A stretch of DNA of 64,000 nt, taken from contig NZ_LMJW01000022.1 of the NCBI RefSeq assembly GCF_001429505.1, forward strand, positions 1 through 64,000, read 5' to 3'. The DNA comes from Allobosea sp. Root483D1 (GTDB lineage: Bacteria; Pseudomonadota; Alphaproteobacteria; Rhizobiales; Beijerinckiaceae). The translations under genes were made by a program, and so were the position numbers. Positions 18,403 through 27,284 of the stretch are shown piece by piece. The stretch's first letter is position 1. Every line of letters begins with the position of its first letter. The notes beneath the pieces are model-generated. The model had not been told where the DNA came from and searched no databases. It saw nothing but the letters and a program-made list of their open reading frames with translations.

Positions 18403-19050
18403 TCAACCTCGGCCGGTGGAGCGGTCGATAGAGACCTGGCAGCCGAATTCAGCCGCGGAGGCGGCGAACCAGGACCAGAAGCTTCCTACCATGCTGCGCG
18501 CGACCATGATCTCGAACACGGATCCGTCCGGCTCGTCAGTGAGCCGCCAGAGATGCACACCGATATGAGCGATGCTTGTCAAGGCGGTATCGCCGACCGC
18601 AAAGGCGGCGGGGTGTAGATCGAGCATCACGCCCTTGGCCAAGGCGTCCCGGATTTGCGGACCGGACAGCCGCACGGCCGCGCGCGCATCGCTCTGCTCG
18701 CTGACGGCAGCTTGAACCGACAGCGCCTCCAGAAGTTCGGCGAAGCCGTCGTGCGTAGCGGCGCGCAGCAGCCATTGCTCGGGGCCGGACCAGATCGCGT
18801 CATGGGACGCGCCCGAGACGATTGTCGGTGTTGCCGGCAGGGTGATGCCGGTCCGGCTTTCGACGAGGCCCGACAAGGCCGGCGCCCCGCCCGGCGTGGC
18901 GATCAGTGTCGCCAGCCCGAAGCCGCCCTGCAAGATCGCGGTGACACCGGCCGGCCCGGCCGCACCGAGCTGGCCAGCCTGCGCGATGTCAGCCCAGGCG
19001 CCGTGCTGCGTCCAGGACACCGCTGTCGATGTGGTCGCTGTCTCAGCCAT
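18403..19050 (-). CDS. soxG: Sarcosine oxidase gamma subunit
   Basis: A 215-residue SoxG, the structural gamma subunit of heterotetrameric sarcosine oxidase. The family pattern is visible in DAIWSGPEQWLLRA, VSEQSDARAAVRLSGPQIRD, GVMLDLHPAAF and TSIAHIGVHLWRL. The ATG at 19050 overlaps the end of soxA by 8 bases. Sequences upstream of that Met in the same frame are antisense to nothing and are not conserved, so the shorter start is chosen. It completes the soxBDAG set. Confidence 0.93.
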   Translation of the reverse strand: MAETATTSTAVSWTQHGAWADIAQAGQLGAAGPAGVTAILQGGFGLATLIATPGGAPALSGLVESRTGITLPATPTIVSGASHDAIWSGPEQWLLRAATHDGFAELLEALSVQAAVSEQSDARAAVRLSGPQIRDALAKGVMLDLHPAAFAVGDTALTSIAHIGVHLWRLTDEPDGSVFEIMVARSMVGSFWSWFAASAAEFGCQVSIDRSTGRG

Positions 19051-22024
19051 GGAGGCGGGCTCCTTCTGGATCGACGAAGACGGGCGAGCAGATTTCGACG
19101 ACGACGTCGCCGTTGCGCACCGGGTCATAGGCGCGCACGCGCTCGCCGATGCGGGCGGCGCCGCCCTTGATCAGGCCGAGCCCCATCCAGTGCTTCAGAT
19201 GCGGGGAGTAGGCGACCGAGGTCATGTAGCCCTCGTCGTTCTCCATCACCGCCTGCTGGCCGGTGCCGATGAAATGCGCGCCGGCGCGCAGGCGCTGGCC
19301 GGGCTCGACCGGCCTGAAGCCGACAAGGGCAGGACGCTCCTGCTCGACCAGGGCCTGCCGGCCTGCCATCAGCCGGCCGACAAAATCCTTCTTCGACGAC
19401 ATCATTCTGCCGAGACCGAGATCGCGCGCCGTGGTCTGGCCGTTGAGTTCGTTGCCGGCGACATGGCCCTTCTCGATGCGCATCACGCCGAGCGCCTCGG
19501 TGCCGTAGGGTGTGATGCCGAAGGACGCGCCTGCTTGCATCAGCGCCCGCATCATCGCGTCGCCATAGTCGGCCGGAACCGCCAGCTCATAGGCGAGCTC
19601 GCCCGAGAAGGAGATGCGGAAGAGCCGCGCCTGGATGCCGCCGCCGACCGTGACGGAGCGCGCCGCGAGATAGGGCAGCGCCTCGTTCGAGAGGACGTAC
19701 TCGGGATCGACGACGCCGCGCAGGGTCTCGCGCGCCTTTGGCCCGGCGATGGCGACCTGCGCCCATTGCTCGGAGACCGAGACCATGCGGACATCGAGTT
19801 CCGGCCACAGCACCTGATGGCAGAATTCGAGATGCTGCATCACCTTGCCGGCATTGGCGGTGGTGGTCGTCATCAGGAAATGGCTGTCGCCGAGGCGCGA
19901 GGTCGTGCCGTCGTCCATGACGAAGCCGTCCTCGCGCAGCATCAGCCCGTAGCGCGCCTTGCCGACCGGCAGTGCCTTCCAGCCGTTGATGTAGACTCGC
20001 TCCAGGAACTCGGCCGCGTCGGCGCCCTGGATGTCGATCTTGCCGAGCGTCGAGACGTCGCAGATGCCGACGCTGGCGCGCACCGCCTTGACCTCGCGAT
20101 TGACCGTCGTCAGCCAGTCGGCCTCGCCGGGACGCGGATAGTATTGCGCCCGCAGCCAAGGGCCGGACTCGACAAAGACGGCGCCTTGCTCCTTCGACCA
20201 GTCATGGGTCGGGGCGAGCCGGACCGGCCTGAACTCCTTGCCGCGATGATGGCCGGCGAGGGCGCCGATCGCGACCGGCGTATAAGGCGGGCGGAAGGTG
20301 GTGGTGCCGGTCTGCGGGATCGTCTTAGCCGTCTGCTCGGCCATGATCGCGAGGCCGGAGAGGTTCGAGGTCTTGCCCTGGTCGGTCGCCATGCCGAGCG
20401 TGGTGTAGCGCTTGAGATGCTCCACCGGCCGGAAGCCCTCGCGGGCGGCGAGTTCGACATCCTTGTCGGTGACGTCGTTCTGGTAGTCGACGAAGGCCTT
20501 GCCCTTGCCGCCCGATACCCGCCAGACCGGCGAAAGCCCGGTCGTCTCGGGATCGGTCGTCGGTGCCGGCTCGCTGGCCGTCGCGGCAAGGCCTGCCTCG
20601 GTGGCTGCCTGGCGTCCGAGTCTGGCACCGTCCTCCAACGCCTGCGCCAGCGTGAAGCGCCCGGCGGCGCTGCCCGCGACCGCAAGGTCGGCCGGCAAAC
20701 TGCCGGGCACGAAGCACTGCAGCGTCTCATCCCAGGCCGGTTTGCCGTTCTGGTGCGAGGTCAGGTGCAGCGTCGGGTTCCAGCCATTCGAGACGGCGAG
20801 CAGGTCGCAGGAAAGCTCGGTCACCACTCCCGAGGCATCGCGGATCGTGACGCCGCTGAGCTGCCGCCCGCCGCGCGCGCCCATCACGGCGCCACCGGCG
20901 AAGAGCCGCGCACCGAGCTTGTCGGCGAGTGCCTTGCGCGCCGGATCGGCGGGTCGGGAATCGACGATCGCGGCGATCTTGCCGCCCGCCGCGGCGATGT
21001 CGCGGGCTGTCGTCCAGCCATCGTCGCCGGCGGTGAACAGCACGCTCTCGCGGCCGGGCAGGACGCCATGGCGGTTGACATAAGCCCGTACCGCCCCGGC
21101 CAGCATGACGCCCGGCCGGTCATTGCCCGCAAAGACGATCGGCCGCTCGAGCGCACCGGCGGCGAGGATCGCCCGCTTTGCGTGGATGCGCCAGCCGCGC
21201 TGGCGTGGCTGATGCGCCGGCGGCTCCGGCAGATGGTCGGCAACCCGCTCGACGGCGCCGTAGATGCCGTGGTCGTAGAGGCCGAACACGGTGGTGCGCG
21301 GCACGATCCGTACCTCCGGCAGGCTTTCCAGCTCGGCCAGGGTCGCGGCGAGCCATTCGGAGGCCGGCTTGCCGCCGATCTCGCGCTTCTCCGCCAGAAG
21401 CCGCCCGCCGAGCCGGAAATCCTCGTCGCAGAGGATGACGCGGGCGCCGCTGCGCCCGGCTGCCAAAGCTGCGGCGAGGCCGGCCGGCCCGCCGCCGATT
21501 ACCAAGAGGTCGCAGAAGGCGAAGGCCTTCTCGTACTGGTCCGGGTCTTCCGCTCCGGCGGCACGGCCAAGCCCCGCGGCGCGCCGGATCAGCGGCTCGT
21601 AGAGTTTCTCCCAGAAGGAGGCCGGCCACATGAAGGTCTTGTAGTAGAAGCCGGCGACCAATGCCGGCGAGACCAGCCTGTTGATCGAGAGCAGGTCGAA
21701 GGCGAGCGAGGGCCAGCGGTTCTGGCTGGCTGCATCCAGCCCGGCGAAAAGCTCGACCACCGTGGCGCGGGTGTTGGGTTCCCGGCGTGCGCCGGAGCGC
21801 AATTCGACCAGCGCGTTCGGCTCCTCCGGCCCGGCCGAGAGGAAGCCGCGCGGGCGGTGATATTTGAAGGAGCGGCCGACCAAGCGCACGCCATTGGCGA
21901 GCAGGGCCGAGGCCAGCGTGTCGCCGGCATAACCCCCGTATGATTTTCCGTCGAAGCTGAAATCCAGCTGATGGCCGCGGTCGATCAGGCCGCCGGAGGC
22001 GAGGCGGAAAGGCTGGGCGCTCAT
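19043..22024 (-). CDS. soxA: Sarcosine oxidase alpha subunit
   Basis: A 993-residue SoxA, the usual length. The N-terminal 2Fe-2S-ferredoxin-like fold (YGGYAGDTLASALLANGVRL, GRSFKYHRPRGFLSAGPEE) is followed by an NAD-binding Rossmann domain (LLVIGGGPAGLAAALAAGRS) and a C-terminal GcvT-like THF-binding half (RISFSGELAYELAVPADY, GMRIEKGHVAGNELNG-like region). It channels the methyl group of sarcosine to THF, making 5,10-methylene-THF, glycine and H2O2 with SoxB. The true ATG (22024) overlaps soxD by 4 bases (ATGA). The same reading frame stays open far upstream, antisense-like, and should not be used. Confidence 0.96.
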   Translation of the reverse strand: MSAQPFRLASGGLIDRGHQLDFSFDGKSYGGYAGDTLASALLANGVRLVGRSFKYHRPRGFLSAGPEEPNALVELRSGARREPNTRATVVELFAGLDAASQNRWPSLAFDLLSINRLVSPALVAGFYYKTFMWPASFWEKLYEPLIRRAAGLGRAAGAEDPDQYEKAFAFCDLLVIGGGPAGLAAALAAGRSGARVILCDEDFRLGGRLLAEKREIGGKPASEWLAATLAELESLPEVRIVPRTTVFGLYDHGIYGAVERVADHLPEPPAHQPRQRGWRIHAKRAILAAGALERPIVFAGNDRPGVMLAGAVRAYVNRHGVLPGRESVLFTAGDDGWTTARDIAAAGGKIAAIVDSRPADPARKALADKLGARLFAGGAVMGARGGRQLSGVTIRDASGVVTELSCDLLAVSNGWNPTLHLTSHQNGKPAWDETLQCFVPGSLPADLAVAGSAAGRFTLAQALEDGARLGRQAATEAGLAATASEPAPTTDPETTGLSPVWRVSGGKGKAFVDYQNDVTDKDVELAAREGFRPVEHLKRYTTLGMATDQGKTSNLSGLAIMAEQTAKTIPQTGTTTFRPPYTPVAIGALAGHHRGKEFRPVRLAPTHDWSKEQGAVFVESGPWLRAQYYPRPGEADWLTTVNREVKAVRASVGICDVSTLGKIDIQGADAAEFLERVYINGWKALPVGKARYGLMLREDGFVMDDGTTSRLGDSHFLMTTTTANAGKVMQHLEFCHQVLWPELDVRMVSVSEQWAQVAIAGPKARETLRGVVDPEYVLSNEALPYLAARSVTVGGGIQARLFRISFSGELAYELAVPADYGDAMMRALMQAGASFGITPYGTEALGVMRIEKGHVAGNELNGQTTARDLGLGRMMSSKKDFVGRLMAGRQALVEQERPALVGFRPVEPGQRLRAGAHFIGTGQQAVMENDEGYMTSVAYSPHLKHWMGLGLIKGGAARIGERVRAYDPVRNGDVVVEICSPVFVDPEGARLHG

Positions 22025-22296
22025 GCCGTCGCTCCCGCCTTGCGCGCCTTCGCGGGTTCGACCGCGGTTATCGCGTGGGTGCGGGTATCGCGGCTCACGA
22101 CCAGCCAGGCATGGCAGCCGGCACCGTGATACCAGAGCTCGCGATGGACGCCGGCCGGGTTGTCGCGCTGATAGACATAAGTCGCCATGGCGGCCTCGCT
22201 TGCCGCCATGCCTTCTGGCCGCTTGGGATCGGCGGCGCCGAGATAGCTGAATTCCTGGGCGTCGCGCGCGCCGCAATGGGGACAGGTGATGCGCAT
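22021..22296 (-). CDS. soxD: Sarcosine oxidase delta subunit
   Basis: A 91-residue SoxD. The zinc-binding set is visible: CPHCGARD at residues 5-8 and GAGCHAWL near 60. The conserved EFSYLGAADPKRP and YVYQRDNPAGVHRELWYHGA match the family. It supports assembly of the tetramer. It lies 21 bases downstream of soxB and overlaps soxA by 4 bases, so the operon order is soxB-soxD-soxA-soxG. Confidence 0.95.
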   Translation of the reverse strand: MRITCPHCGARDAQEFSYLGAADPKRPEGMAASEAAMATYVYQRDNPAGVHRELWYHGAGCHAWLVVSRDTRTHAITAVEPAKARKAGATA

Positions 22297-22317
22297 GATA
22301 TCCTCGGCGGCGAGCTG

Positions 22318-23568
22318 TCAATGCAGGTTCGGCTGGGCGCCGGCGCCCTTCTCGTCGATCACGCGCCCGGTGGCGAAGCGGTCGAGCCGATAGGCGGTGG
22401 CGACCGGATGCGGCTGGCCCGTCGCGATCAGATGGGCGAAGCAGAAGCCCGAGGCCGGCGTCGCCTTGAAGCCGCCATAGCACCAGCCCGCATTGAGATA
22501 GAGGCCCTCCACCGGCGTCGTATCGATGATCGGCGAGCCGTCCATCGACATGTCCATCACGCCGCCCCAATGGCGCAACATGCGCACCCGGCCGAGGCCC
22601 GGCCACAGCGCCATCGCCGATTCCATCACGTCCTCGATCACCGGCAGGTTGCCGCGCTGGGCGTAGGAATTGTAGCCGTCGATGTCGCCGCCGAAGACGA
22701 GGCCGCCCTTGTCCGACTGGCTGATGTAGAAATGCCCGGCGCCGAAGGTAACGACGCCTTCGATCAGCGGCTTGAGGCCCTCCGAGACGAAGGCCTGCAG
22801 CACATGGGTCTCGATCGGCAGGCGCATCCCCGCCATCGCCGCGACCCGCGAGGAATTGCCGGCGACCGCCATGGCGATCTTCTTCGCCCGGATCGGCCCG
22901 CGCGAGGTCTCGACGCCGATGGCGCGTCCGCCCGCCATGGTGATGCCGGTGACCTCGCAATTCTGGATCATGTCGACGCCGCGGCTGTCGGCGGCACGCG
23001 CGAAGCCCCAGGCGACGGCATCGTGCCGGGCGGAACCGCCGCGGCGCTGCAGCAGTCCGCCTTGGATCGGGAAGCGGGCATTGTCGAAATCGAGATAGGG
23101 CAGCATCGGCCGGACCTGCTCGGTGCCGAGCAGTTCGGCATCGACCCCGGCGAGCCGCATCGCATTGCCGCGCCGGGCGAAGGCGTCGCGCTGCGCGTCG
23201 GAATGATAGAGGTTGAGCACGCCGCGCTGGCTGACCATGGCGTTGTAGTTGAGGTCCTGCTCCAGCCCCTCCCAGAGCTTCATCGAGAGCTCGTAGAACG
23301 GGGTGTTGCCGGGCAGCAGGTAGTTCGAGCGGATGATCGTGGTGTTGCGGCCGACATTGCCGGAGCCGAGATAGCCTTTCTCCAGCACCGCGACATTGCT
23401 GATGCCATGCCGGCTGGCGAGGTAATGCGCCGTCGCCAGACCGTGGCCGCCACCGCCGATGATGATGACATCGTATTCGGGCTTCGGCGCAGGATCGCGC
23501 CAGGCCGGGGTCCAGCCCTTGTGGCCCTGAAGGGTCTGCGACAGCAACGAGAAGATGGAATAGCGCAT
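22318..23568 (-). CDS. soxB: Sarcosine oxidase beta subunit
   Basis: A 416-residue flavoprotein of the DAO family. The FAD-binding Rossmann motif DVIIIGGGGHGLATAHYL is at residues 33-50. His182 in GGSARHDAVAWGFARAA corresponds to the covalent FMN attachment site of characterised beta subunits. WGGVMDMSMDGSPIIDTTPV is the typical C-terminal FAD segment. It is the catalytic dehydrogenase that oxidises the N-methyl group of sarcosine. It is the first gene of the operon; its start lies 55 bases from the divergent regulator, so the promoters overlap. Confidence 0.96.
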   Translation of the reverse strand: MRYSIFSLLSQTLQGHKGWTPAWRDPAPKPEYDVIIIGGGGHGLATAHYLASRHGISNVAVLEKGYLGSGNVGRNTTIIRSNYLLPGNTPFYELSMKLWEGLEQDLNYNAMVSQRGVLNLYHSDAQRDAFARRGNAMRLAGVDAELLGTEQVRPMLPYLDFDNARFPIQGGLLQRRGGSARHDAVAWGFARAADSRGVDMIQNCEVTGITMAGGRAIGVETSRGPIRAKKIAMAVAGNSSRVAAMAGMRLPIETHVLQAFVSEGLKPLIEGVVTFGAGHFYISQSDKGGLVFGGDIDGYNSYAQRGNLPVIEDVMESAMALWPGLGRVRMLRHWGGVMDMSMDGSPIIDTTPVEGLYLNAGWCYGGFKATPASGFCFAHLIATGQPHPVATAYRLDRFATGRVIDEKGAGAQPNLH

Positions 23569-23623
23569 CGACGGGTCCGGACGGTCTTGTCATCAGGAGA
23601 TTGACCGACATAGGCTCATCGAC

Positions 23624-24625
23624 ATGCTCGACAGCGACATCAGATTGACTGGTAGCGACGACAGCACGCCGACCCATGTCGGCTTCCTGCTGATCCCGGA
23701 CTTCGCGCTGCTGCCTTACGCTTCGGCGATCGAGCCGCTGCGCGCCGCCAACCGGCTCTCGGGCCGGCCGCTCTATCGCTGGAGCCATGTCTCGATCGAC
23801 GGCGCCCCGGCGCCGGCCTCCAACGGCGTCGCCATCGCCGCCGATGCCAGTGTCGGCGCCGAATTGCGGCTCGACTATCTCTTCGTCTGCGCCGGCGGCA
23901 ATCCGGCGCTCTTTCATCACCAGCCGACCTTCGCCTGGCTGCGCCAGCTGGCGCGGCGCGGGGTCAGGATCGGCGGCGTCTCGGGCGGGCCTTATCTGCT
24001 GGCGCGCGCCAATCTGCTCTCCGGCTATCGCTTCACGATCCACTGGGAACACGCGCCGGCTTTCCTGGAGGAGTATCCTGATCTCGACTTGCGGCGCTCG
24101 CTCTACGAGATCGATCGCGACCGGCTGACCTGCAGCGGCGGCACCGCGCCGCTCGACATGCTGCACGGGGTGATCGCGCGCGAGCATGGCAGCGAGCTCG
24201 CGCTCGCGGTCAGCGAATGGTTCCTGCAGACCCATGTCAGGGAAGGGGCGGGGCCGCAGCGCATGCCGCTGCGCGAGCGGCTTGGCATCGCCCATGCGCC
24301 CCTGCTGCGCGTCATCGCCCGCATGGAACAGACCATCGAGACGCCCGAGCCGCGGGAGGAGCTCGCCCGCCTTGCCAATGTCTCGCTGCGCCAGCTCGAG
24401 CGCCTGTTCCGCCAGCATCTCGGCCGGTCACTCGGCGAGCACTATCTCGGCTTGCGGCTCGACCGCGCCCGCGACCTCTTGCGCCAGACCAGCCTCTCGA
24501 TCCTGGAGACGGCGCTCGCCTGCGGCTTCGCCAGCGCCAGCCATTTCTCGCGCAGCTATCGCGAGCGCTTCGGCCACCCGCCGCGGGCCGAGCGGTTGCA
24601 GGAGACGCGCCCGGCTCGCCGCTGA
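23624..24625 (+). CDS. GlxA-family AraC-type regulator (GbdR-like)
   Basis: A 333-residue regulator with an N-terminal DJ-1/PfpI-like sensor domain (HVGFLLIPDFALLPYASAIE; GVRIGGVSGGPYLLARANLL) and a C-terminal AraC DNA-binding domain (LANVSLRQLERLFRQHLGRS; ETALACGFASASHFSRSY). GbdR of Pseudomonas, which activates glycine betaine, dimethylglycine and sarcosine catabolism, has this architecture. Position between the divergent sox operon and the ABC importer makes it a likely activator of both. The catalytic cysteine of true amidases is absent from the nucleophile elbow (GVSGGPY), as expected of a regulator. Confidence 0.92.
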   Translation: MLDSDIRLTGSDDSTPTHVGFLLIPDFALLPYASAIEPLRAANRLSGRPLYRWSHVSIDGAPAPASNGVAIAADASVGAELRLDYLFVCAGGNPALFHHQPTFAWLRQLARRGVRIGGVSGGPYLLARANLLSGYRFTIHWEHAPAFLEEYPDLDLRRSLYEIDRDRLTCSGGTAPLDMLHGVIAREHGSELALAVSEWFLQTHVREGAGPQRMPLRERLGIAHAPLLRVIARMEQTIETPEPREELARLANVSLRQLERLFRQHLGRSLGEHYLGLRLDRARDLLRQTSLSILETALACGFASASHFSRSYRERFGHPPRAERLQETRPARR

Positions 24626-24712
24626 GAGTCAAGAAAGCGTCGCACTGCGTCAAATCTGTGCGCCGATCCACCGGAAGCTAGGGCCACAATAAAACAAAGG
24701 GGATCGCGACCG

Positions 24713-25534
24713 ATGAAACGACTGACCGCTCTGGCGTTCGCACTCGCCGCCACGCTCGCCGCCGCGCCGGCCTTCGCCCAGGACACGCTCGCCAAGATCA
24801 AGGAGAAGGGCGTCCTCACCGTCGGCGTCAAGAACGACTACAAGCCCTGGGGCTTCCTCGACCCGTCAGGCAAGATCGTCGGCCTCGAGATAGACCTCGC
24901 CCAGGAGGTCGCGAGCAAGATCGGCGTGAAGCTCGATATGGTGCCGGTCATTGCGGCCAACCGCATCGAGTTCCTGCGCCAGGGCCGCATCGACATGATC
25001 CTGGCGACGCTCGGCGATACGGCCGAGCGGCGCAAGCAGATCGGCATGATCGAGCCGAACTACTACGCCGGCGCCACCAATGTGCTCGCGCCCAAGAGCG
25101 CCGGCCTGAAGAAGTGGGAAGACCTCAAGGGCCGCAAGGTCTGCGCCGTGCAGGGCGCCTATTACAACCGCCGTGTCTCGCAGGTGTATTCGCCCGAGAT
25201 GGTGGTGTTCCCCTCTGTTCCGGACGGGCTGAACGCGCTGCTGGGCAACAACTGCGTCGCCTTCCTGTTCGACGACACGCTGATCGTCTCGACCCTGTCG
25301 GGCGGCGATCCGAAATGGGCGAACTACGAGATGCCCCTGACCTCCGAGGACCCGCAGCTCTGGGCGATCGGCGTGCGCTTGGAGGATCTCGACGGCTCCT
25401 TCGGCAAGCTGGTCAAGGATATGTCGGTCGACTGGCACAAGAGCGGCAAGCTGCTCGCGCTCGAGACCAAATGGGGCATCAAGCAGAGCCCCTATCTGAT
25501 CGAGACCAACAAGAAGCTGAAGGGCGGTTCATAG
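24713..25534 (+). CDS. Polar amino acid-type ABC substrate-binding protein
   Basis: A 273-residue periplasmic receptor of the SBP_bac_3 family. A clear signal peptide (LTALAFALAATLAAAPAFA) precedes TLAKIKEKGVLTVGVKNDYK, and the ligand-contacting GFLDPSGKIVGLEIDLAQEV and RIEFLRQGRIDMILATLGDT follow. GGGG-rich RBS (AAAGGGGATCG) supports the start. It begins an operon with two permeases and an ATPase. The ligand is unknown; linkage to DAO-family flavoenzymes suggests an N-substituted amino acid or opine-like compound. Confidence 0.93.
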   Translation: MKRLTALAFALAATLAAAPAFAQDTLAKIKEKGVLTVGVKNDYKPWGFLDPSGKIVGLEIDLAQEVASKIGVKLDMVPVIAANRIEFLRQGRIDMILATLGDTAERRKQIGMIEPNYYAGATNVLAPKSAGLKKWEDLKGRKVCAVQGAYYNRRVSQVYSPEMVVFPSVPDGLNALLGNNCVAFLFDDTLIVSTLSGGDPKWANYEMPLTSEDPQLWAIGVRLEDLDGSFGKLVKDMSVDWHKSGKLLALETKWGIKQSPYLIETNKKLKGGS

Positions 25535-25559
25535 GCGAGGTGCATTGGTTACACCCGCG

Positions 25560-25668
25560 CCGTCGTCCCGGACGGAGCGCAGCGGAGATCCGGGATCCAT
25601 GCCCGAGCCTCTTTCGCCTGCGCTGCGGCGTGGATCCCGGGTCTCCCTTCGGTCGCCCGGGATGACGG
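25560..25668. repeat. Long imperfect palindromic intergenic repeat
   Basis: Two arms of about 42 nt (roughly 25560-25603 and 25627-25668) are inverted imperfect copies, each built from CCGTCRTCCCGG and CCGGGATCCAYGCC modules, joined by a short loop. This matches the style of dispersed palindromic repeats common between genes in Rhizobiales. It separates the binding-protein gene from the permease genes, where such structures often stabilise the upstream transcript or attenuate readthrough. Confidence 0.85.
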
Positions 25669-25695
25669 TGTGGCCAGCGATGGGCCGATGACACC

Positions 25696-26436
25696 ATGAT
25701 CGCCGCTTTCTTCGAGCGCCTGAACGAGGCTCACGGTCTCAATTTCTCGATCTTCTATGACGCCTTCGACCGCTCGCGCTTCCTGACCGGGTTGTGGACG
25801 ACGAGCTATATCTGCGTCGTCTCGATCCTCGCCTCGCTCGCGATCGGACTGCTCGGCGTCTGGGTCGCCGGCAGCAATTCGCGGCTCGGCCGGCTTCTGG
25901 TGCGGGGTTACGTCCAGTTCTTCCGCAACACGCCGCCGCTGGTGCAGCTCTCCTTCTTCTATTTCGCCGTCGGGGGAATGCTGCCGACCGTCTCGGACGG
26001 TTTCGGCGGGCAGTCTCCGCTCGTCAGCGGCACCGGCTGGGCGATCATCGCCTTCTCGCTCTTTGCCGGCGCCTTCAATGTCGAGATCTTCCGCGCCGGT
26101 ATCGAGGCGGTGCCGGAGACGATGGTCGAGGCGGCGGAATCGCTCGGCTATACCCGCTTCCAGCTCTGGCGCCAGATCGTGCTGCCGCTCGCCTTCCGCA
26201 TCTGCCTGCCGGCGCTCAACAACAACCTCGTCAACCTCGTGAAGACCACGACGCTCGCCTACGCCATCGGCGTGCCCGAGCTGCTCTATGCGGCGTCGCA
26301 GATCTGGTCCGAGGTCTTCAACGTCCGCGAGATGATGAACGTGCTGCTCGTCGTCTATGTGCTGCTCGTCGCGGTGCTGGTCTGGGTGATGCATCGCTGG
26401 GAGCGGGCCATGCGCATTCCCGGATACATGCCATGA
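25696..26436 (+). CDS. Amino acid ABC transporter permease
   Basis: A 246-residue HisM/GlnP-type permease. After FLTGLWTTSYICVVSILASL come FFRNTPPLVQLSFFYFAVGG (the FRNTPPLVQ signature) and the EAA loop EAAESLGYTRFQLWRQIVLP that docks on the ATPase. About five or six membrane helices are expected. It overlaps the next permease gene by 4 bases (ATGA). With its partner it forms the heterodimeric membrane channel. Confidence 0.94.
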   Translation: MIAAFFERLNEAHGLNFSIFYDAFDRSRFLTGLWTTSYICVVSILASLAIGLLGVWVAGSNSRLGRLLVRGYVQFFRNTPPLVQLSFFYFAVGGMLPTVSDGFGGQSPLVSGTGWAIIAFSLFAGAFNVEIFRAGIEAVPETMVEAAESLGYTRFQLWRQIVLPLAFRICLPALNNNLVNLVKTTTLAYAIGVPELLYAASQIWSEVFNVREMMNVLLVVYVLLVAVLVWVMHRWERAMRIPGYMP

Positions 26437-27284
26437 AGACAGGCGCCACCGATCTCCCGGTCCTGAAGCCGTTCCGCGCGTCGCCGATCGCGCCGAGCGG
26501 GTTCGCCGCGCCGGCCCTCCTAAGCGCGGGCCTCGTCGCCGGTGTCGCCATCGTCTTCGCCGCTTCGCTGGCCGTGGCGCAGGCGACAGGGCCGGCCGCG
26601 CGCGACGGCGCCGTCACCATCCTGCTGCGCTGGGCGCCGCTGATCTTCCAGGGCTTCCTGTTCAATCTGCTGATCAGCGTCCTCTCGATGGTGCTCGGCA
26701 CGGCGGTCGGCGTGCTGTTCGGCATCGGCCAGGTCTCGCCCTCGGCCGCGCTGCGCCAGCCGTCCTGGGCGGCGACGCAGTTCTTCCGCAACGCGCCCTG
26801 GCTCGTCCTGCTGTTCTACGCGATGTTCCTGCTGCCGTTCGAGATCAGGCTCGGGCCGGTCACCATCGCCTTCCCGGCCTGGGTCAAGGCGATCATCGGC
26901 CTCGCGCTTCCGGTCGCGGCGAATGTCTCGGAGATCGTGCGCGGCGGCATCCGCTCGATCCCAACGGGCCAGTGGGAATCGGCCGAGGCGCTCGCCTTCA
27001 CCCGCCGCCAGACGATGTGGATGATCATCCTGCCGCAGGCCGTCAAACGGATGCTGCCGCCCTGGATGAACCTCTACGCCATCCTGACCATGGCGACGAC
27101 GCTGATCTCGGTCGTCGGCATCCAGGACGGGCTCACCATCACGCGCGCCGCCCTCGTCGCCGAGAGCCGGCCCGAGCTGATGCTGCCGATGTACGCGCTG
27201 CTGCTGCTGATGTTCTTCGCCTACTGCTACCCGATCGCGCGCCTGACCATGGCGCTCGAGCGCCGCTTCAACGTGAAGGGATGA
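26433..27284 (+). CDS. Amino acid ABC transporter permease (second)
   Basis: A 283-residue permease of the same family with a longer N-terminal arm before the first helix (SAGLVAGVAIVFAASLAVAQ). It shows FFRNAPWLVLLFYAMFLLPF, and the EAA loop ESAEALAFTRRQTMWMIILP. The start ATG overlaps the stop of the previous gene. It pairs with the preceding permease; unequal lengths are normal in GlnP/HisMQ-type importers with two permeases. Confidence 0.94.
   Translation: MKTGATDLPVLKPFRASPIAPSGFAAPALLSAGLVAGVAIVFAASLAVAQATGPAARDGAVTILLRWAPLIFQGFLFNLLISVLSMVLGTAVGVLFGIGQVSPSAALRQPSWAATQFFRNAPWLVLLFYAMFLLPFEIRLGPVTIAFPAWVKAIIGLALPVAANVSEIVRGGIRSIPTGQWESAEALAFTRRQTMWMIILPQAVKRMLPPWMNLYAILTMATTLISVVGIQDGLTITRAALVAESRPELMLPMYALLLLMFFAYCYPIARLTMALERRFNVKG

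Noticed and set aside
18842..21943. 1033-codon plus-strand open frame opposite soxA/soxG
   Set aside because: Low-information His/Arg/Ala/Asp-rich translation without a family; the minus strand carries an intact soxA.
19043..24418. 1791-codon minus-strand frame that includes soxA
   Set aside because: Only its last 993 codons are soxA. The earlier part runs out of frame through soxD and soxB and antisense to the regulator gene; it is not a fusion protein.
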